Below are positions 61,000 through 64,000 of a stretch of 64,000 nt of DNA, piece after piece (the first letter of the stretch is position 1; every line of letters begins with the position of its first letter). Made by a program: the position numbers and the translations under genes. The notes under the pieces were generated by a model, which was given only the letters and a program-made list of their open reading frames with translations, did no database searches and was not told the origin of the DNA. This stretch comes from DASWYT01 sp965246875 (GTDB taxonomy: Bacteria; Pseudomonadota; Alphaproteobacteria; Micavibrionales; SZUA-601). The stretch lies in contig CBDFFU010000006.1 in NCBI GenBank assembly GCA_965246875.1, forward strand, positions 310,001 through 374,000, in the 5' to 3' direction.

Positions 61000-61397
61000 C
61001 AGTCGTATGTTGGAATAGTATAGCCATCGTCAACGGGCTGACTGTATGCTGCTGTTACAGCGTGCGATAAATTTTTAAATGATGTTTTCAAATCATTCGG
61101 ATTAATTTCAACAGCACCTTTAAATTCATGTGTCAGATCGACTTTGGTAAAATGATCTTTTGCGTCACCGAAAAAAAACACTGTTTTATGATCGTCTTGA
61201 CGTACCCACAAGGCAATACGTTTATCGAGTTGGTCTGTCAGTTGCACAGATGCAACGTCATCTATGGGCTGGCCGGCATGTTTACACTTTTTGACGATCT
61301 CACACGCAGGTAGACAAAGCTCGTAGTTGTTTTTCGCCAGCGCTAGTGCGGCCTGTTGTGCTAATGTGCAACCATTCGGATTAATTTTTTTGAACAT
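60996..61397 (-). CDS. Orphan protein of unknown function
   Basis: A 133-residue protein. The start at ATG 61397 (MFKKINPNGC) is chosen because GGAG lies eight bases upstream; the ATG at 61403 is too close to it. Cysteines occur in NGCTLAQQ, ELCLPACEIVKKCKH and at the C-terminal residue (PTYDC). KRIALWVRQDDHKTVFFFGD looks like a beta hairpin. No signal peptide and no family are recognised. Its promoter -35 lies inside the last codons of trmFO, so the gene appears to have been added after trmFO. Confidence 0.65.
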   Translation of the reverse strand: MFKKINPNGCTLAQQAALALAKNNYELCLPACEIVKKCKHAGQPIDDVASVQLTDQLDKRIALWVRQDDHKTVFFFGDAKDHFTKVDLTHEFKGAVEINPNDLKTSFKNLSHAVTAAYSQPVDDGYTIPTYDC

Positions 61398-61420
61398 GTA
61401 CATTCTCCTCAAGTGAGGAT

Positions 61421-61449
61421 GACATAGCAAACATTAAACTATATGTCAA
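61421..61449 (-). promoter_or_regulatory. Putative promoter of the 61397 orphan gene (TTGACA type)
   Basis: Read on the minus strand, TATATTGACATAT contains TTGACA (61444-61449), followed by 17 bp and TATGTC (61421-61426). The -35 coincides with the final codons of trmFO. Confidence 0.5.
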
Positions 61450-62824
61450 TATAAATCGCCGCCAGCCAACCTGTCAGATCCGCCTTCGCCCGTTCAGAAT
61501 AAACCTTTTTCCGATCACGCCCGTGATGCTTTTTCAAGATTTCAACAGGGGGTAACGGGAACAACCCAAAATTGACATTCATGGGTTGAAATGTTTCGGC
61601 ATTGGCACCACCGGTGATGTGATGGAGCAGGGCGCCCATGGCCGTGGTCAGCGGTGGTGGTATTAGTTCCTCGCCGCGCAATTCGCTAGCGATAAAGCGT
61701 CCGGCCAGCAACCCAATGGCTGCCGATTCGACGTAGCCTTCACAACCCGTGATCTGTCCGGCAAAGCGTACATGCGGCATCACCTTTAGGCGCAATTGTT
61801 GATCCAGCAATTTGGGGCTGTTGATAAAGGTGTTGCGATGCAACCCACCCAAACGCGCAAACTCGGCATTCTCAAGACCGGGGATCATACGAAACACGCG
61901 CGGCTGTTCGCCCCATTTCATTTTCGTTTGAAAGCCGACGATATTATACAGTGTGCCCAGCGCATTATCCTGCCGCAATTGCACGATGGCATGCGCACGC
62001 TCACCCGTGTGCGGATTGGTCAAACCAACCGGTTTCATCGGACCATAGCGCAAGGTTTCCACCCCGCGCGAGGCCATCACTTCAATCGGCATACAGCCTT
62101 CGAAATACGGTGTGTTCACTTCCCATTCTTTGAAGTCGGAATATTCCGAATGCGTCAATTCATGGATCAGCGCCAGATATTGTTCCTTGTTCAGCGGACA
62201 GTTGATGTAATCCTTGCCGGTACCCGCCGGGCCTTCCTTATCATAGCGCGACTGGAACCACGCGACATCCATATTGATGCTGTCGGTATGGACGATCGGT
62301 GCAATCGCATCAAAAAACGCCAGTGAATCTTCACCGGTATGTTTACGGATATCCTCGGCCAGGCCGGATCCTGTCAACGGCCCGGTGGCAATCAGCCACA
62401 ACGCGCCATCACCGGCGGGCAAGGCTGTGATCTCACCCGGTTCAAACGTGATCAGCGGGTGATTGTGTAACCGCTGGGTCACCTCTAGTGCAAACGCATC
62501 ACGGTCAACGGCTAAGGCACCACCGGCGGGAACCTTGTGAATATCGCCAGCGGTCAGAATAAGTGACCCCATTTGACGCATTTCCCAATGCAGCAGGCCG
62601 ACGGCATTATATTCGTCATCATCAGAGCGAAAAGAATTGGAACAGACCATCTCGGCGCAATGGCCGGTCTGGTGCGCATCGGTTTGCACATGCGGACGCA
62701 TTTCGTGGATGACAACGGGAATACCCTGTTCCGCCAACTGCCAGGCGGCTTCTGATCCGGCCAATCCAGCCCCAACGATATGGACAGGTTTTTGGGTGGT
62801 GGTTGCATCAGGTTTTGCTTGCAT
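61439..62824 (-). CDS. trmFO: Methylenetetrahydrofolate-tRNA-(uracil-5-)-methyltransferase
   Basis: A 461-residue FAD- and folate-dependent enzyme that makes m5U54 in the tRNA T-loop. The N-terminal dinucleotide motif VHIVGAGLAGSEAAWQLA and VVIHEMRP are typical. CAEMVCSNSFRSDD, PAGGALAVDRDAFALEVTQ, YINCPLNKEQY, YFEGCMPIEVMASRGVETLR and FAGQITGCEGYVESAAIGLL follow in order. It is divergent from the membrane coiled-coil gene across 67 bp. It is one of four tRNA-modifying enzymes in the window (with tadA, tgt, trmJ). Confidence 0.96.
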   Translation of the reverse strand: MQAKPDATTTQKPVHIVGAGLAGSEAAWQLAEQGIPVVIHEMRPHVQTDAHQTGHCAEMVCSNSFRSDDDEYNAVGLLHWEMRQMGSLILTAGDIHKVPAGGALAVDRDAFALEVTQRLHNHPLITFEPGEITALPAGDGALWLIATGPLTGSGLAEDIRKHTGEDSLAFFDAIAPIVHTDSINMDVAWFQSRYDKEGPAGTGKDYINCPLNKEQYLALIHELTHSEYSDFKEWEVNTPYFEGCMPIEVMASRGVETLRYGPMKPVGLTNPHTGERAHAIVQLRQDNALGTLYNIVGFQTKMKWGEQPRVFRMIPGLENAEFARLGGLHRNTFINSPKLLDQQLRLKVMPHVRFAGQITGCEGYVESAAIGLLAGRFIASELRGEELIPPPLTTAMGALLHHITGGANAETFQPMNVNFGLFPLPPVEILKKHHGRDRKKVYSERAKADLTGWLAAIYIDI

Positions 62825-62891
62825 CGTGTGTGACTTCTCTTAGAATGCGTGATATTAACGTTTTGTTATCTTTTAAGCGAGTGGGGATGTC

Positions 62892-64000
62892 ATGCCAAGT
62901 GCCAAAGGCGACGGGAACGGGATTTATTCAACGACGTTGCGTCAGGCCCGCACACAGCCCATGTCCAATTCGCCCACACCCGACTTGCAGGATAATGCCG
63001 ACATCTTTGAATCAAGTATGCCTGATTTGACCGCCACGGCCAAAAATCCACCGTTGAAACTGCCGCAGTTGCGCGCGAATGACACGGTCGACACCACGAC
63101 ACCAGCGGCGAACGAGAACAACACATTGATGCTGTTGCAAAGCTGGCAGCGCGGCAAAAATGCGCTGGCTCATAGTTCAAAATCACATCTGCCAGCCATT
63201 ATCATGTTTTGCGGCACGACCTTGTCAGCCATGTGGCTGGCAGCGGCGGCTGTCTATGTGCACAATGCTGTGGGCTGGCAGAATATCAAGACCTTGATGC
63301 CACATGAAATCGGCGGCTTTCTGGCGGGGTTGTTAGCACCGGTAGCGTTGTTCTGGATGGTGCTGACTTTCTGGATGCGTTCTGTCGATGTCAAACTCTA
63401 TGCCGAAGCCTTGCGCGACGAAATCCAGCGCATGATTTTTCCATCCGAAGAAGCCGAGCGTCGCGTGAATAACGATATCGATCGTTTGGTGAAACAGACA
63501 GCCGAAATGTCACGCGCCACACGCATCGCGTTGGGAACCTTGCAACAGGCACGTCAGGCCGTGCAAGGTGAGACGATGGCTTTGGAAAAAAATGTCAGCG
63601 ACGCGGCGACACGTTTGGAGCATCTGGAAGAACGTCTGGGCCATCGCAATCAATCGCTACAGGATCTGCATGGGCAAATGGATGCTAAATCGCAATCCTT
63701 TGCCACAACCGGCGAACAGTTGCTGAAAGACGCGACGGCGCTCGATGCCATCATCACGCAGACACACAGCAAAACCGCACAGATCGGTGAAACATTACAA
63801 GCGCCGATCGCGCAATTGCAACACTGGCAGAATGATATTGTCGATGCCTTAAATGCAGGGCTGGCGCATTTGTCTGACAAGCAAAATCTGCTGCGCGCTG
63901 ATGCTAATGATATTGAAGCAAAAGCACTACTGTTGGCCGACACGCTGCACACCAGCACCGGCAAATTATACGATTTTACTGATGATGCGCTGGACAAAGC
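62892..64000 (+). CDS. Membrane-anchored coiled-coil protein (partial, runs off the right edge)
   Basis: An open frame from ATG 62892 continues past the window end (369+ codons, no stop). Residues 1-100 are soluble and Pro/Asn/Thr-rich. Two helices follow (~102-124, IIMFCGTTLSAMWLAAAAVY; ~140-162, GGFLAGLLAPVALFWMVLTF). Residues ~175 onward form a long coiled coil rich in Gln, Ala, Asp and Leu (EDAERRVN-like heptads, RLEHLEERLGHRNQSLQDL). The layout recalls alphaproteobacterial membrane-anchored polarity or structural proteins such as TipN, but no specific family is certain. It is divergent from trmFO. Confidence 0.75.
   Translation, partial: MPSAKGDGNGIYSTTLRQARTQPMSNSPTPDLQDNADIFESSMPDLTATAKNPPLKLPQLRANDTVDTTTPAANENNTLMLLQSWQRGKNALAHSSKSHLPAIIMFCGTTLSAMWLAAAAVYVHNAVGWQNIKTLMPHEIGGFLAGLLAPVALFWMVLTFWMRSVDVKLYAEALRDEIQRMIFPSEEAERRVNNDIDRLVKQTAEMSRATRIALGTLQQARQAVQGETMALEKNVSDAATRLEHLEERLGHRNQSLQDLHGQMDAKSQSFATTGEQLLKDATALDAIITQTHSKTAQIGETLQAPIAQLQHWQNDIVDALNAGLAHLSDKQNLLRADANDIEAKALLLADTLHTSTGKLYDFTDDALDK

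Overview
The window reads as chromosomal DNA of an alphaproteobacterium of moderate GC. The evidence is a ~1,590-residue NAD-glutamate dehydrogenase, a C4-pathway 5-aminolevulinate synthase (hemA), TrmFO, an ECF sigma/NrsF pair and small uncharacterised lipoproteins. No rRNA, CRISPR array or intact insertion sequence is present. Species cannot be fixed from the sequence. A perfect 16-bp parS-type palindrome at 125-140 suggests that the left edge lies in the origin-proximal part of the chromosome.

Layout. 1-9000: fragment of a TPR-like protein, parS, a Pro/Tyr-rich protein, glutamate dehydrogenase, tadA-xseA, a HAD hydrolase and OsmC. 9000-12600: a tightly overlapped run of rhomboid (frameshifted at a 7-bp triplet repeat), M20 peptidase, histidine phosphatase, rdgB and a lipoprotein. 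12700-14000: small lipoproteins. 14100-16200: rpmB, then an operon of a half-size EamA transporter and a divergent tRNA-guanine transglycosylase whose pocket residues suggest queuine use. 16300-22900: amidotransferase, deoA, and a MacA-MacB-TolC-like efflux operon. 23100-29100: SPW protein, an MscS-like channel, mntH, hemA and a GlcG/HbpS-like secreted protein. 29300-32900: an autotransporter split by a -1 frameshift, then a ~700-bp degenerate patch with excisionase and possible primase remnants. 32850-36750: ECF sigma/NrsF, divergent from a methionine-rich periplasmic protein, a Tat-exported MsrB and a DipZ-type thiol-redox protein. Both promoters show the same GTAACC-N16-CGTA spacing. 37000-39500: a MdaB-like oxidoreductase, tRNA-Thr(CGT) with a decayed partial copy, and an ADP-ribosylglycohydrolase. 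40100-44500: two small membrane proteins and the lpxL-lpxK-waaA lipid A cluster.

44600-54600 is the rimP-nusA-infB-rbfA translation/transcription operon, but it lacks ylxR and is split between infB and rbfA by ~4.2 kb of accessory DNA. That insert holds an orphan gene, a GNAT remnant, a periplasmic binding protein, three tandem divergent HAM1/ITPase-like genes and a NUDIX hydrolase. The last five genes are packed end to end and form the best candidate for an undescribed functional cassette, probably nucleotide-pool related. 54600-64000 holds an HD-GYP protein, gltX, a histidine phosphatase, cysS, trmJ, trmFO, several orphan genes (one broken by a stop codon), and the start of a membrane-anchored coiled-coil protein that runs off the window.

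Four orphan genes (49637, 56914, 58174, and the minus-strand gene starting at 61397) share a TTGACA element preceded by an AT-rich ATAT-like flank, placed at promoter distance. They look like lineage-specific genes inserted between housekeeping genes. Three conserved-type genes are interrupted here: the rhomboid (7-bp repeat), the autotransporter (A4G4 slip) and the 58174 ORF (in-frame TAA). The first two are candidates for phase variation or programmed frameshifting, if they are not assembly errors.
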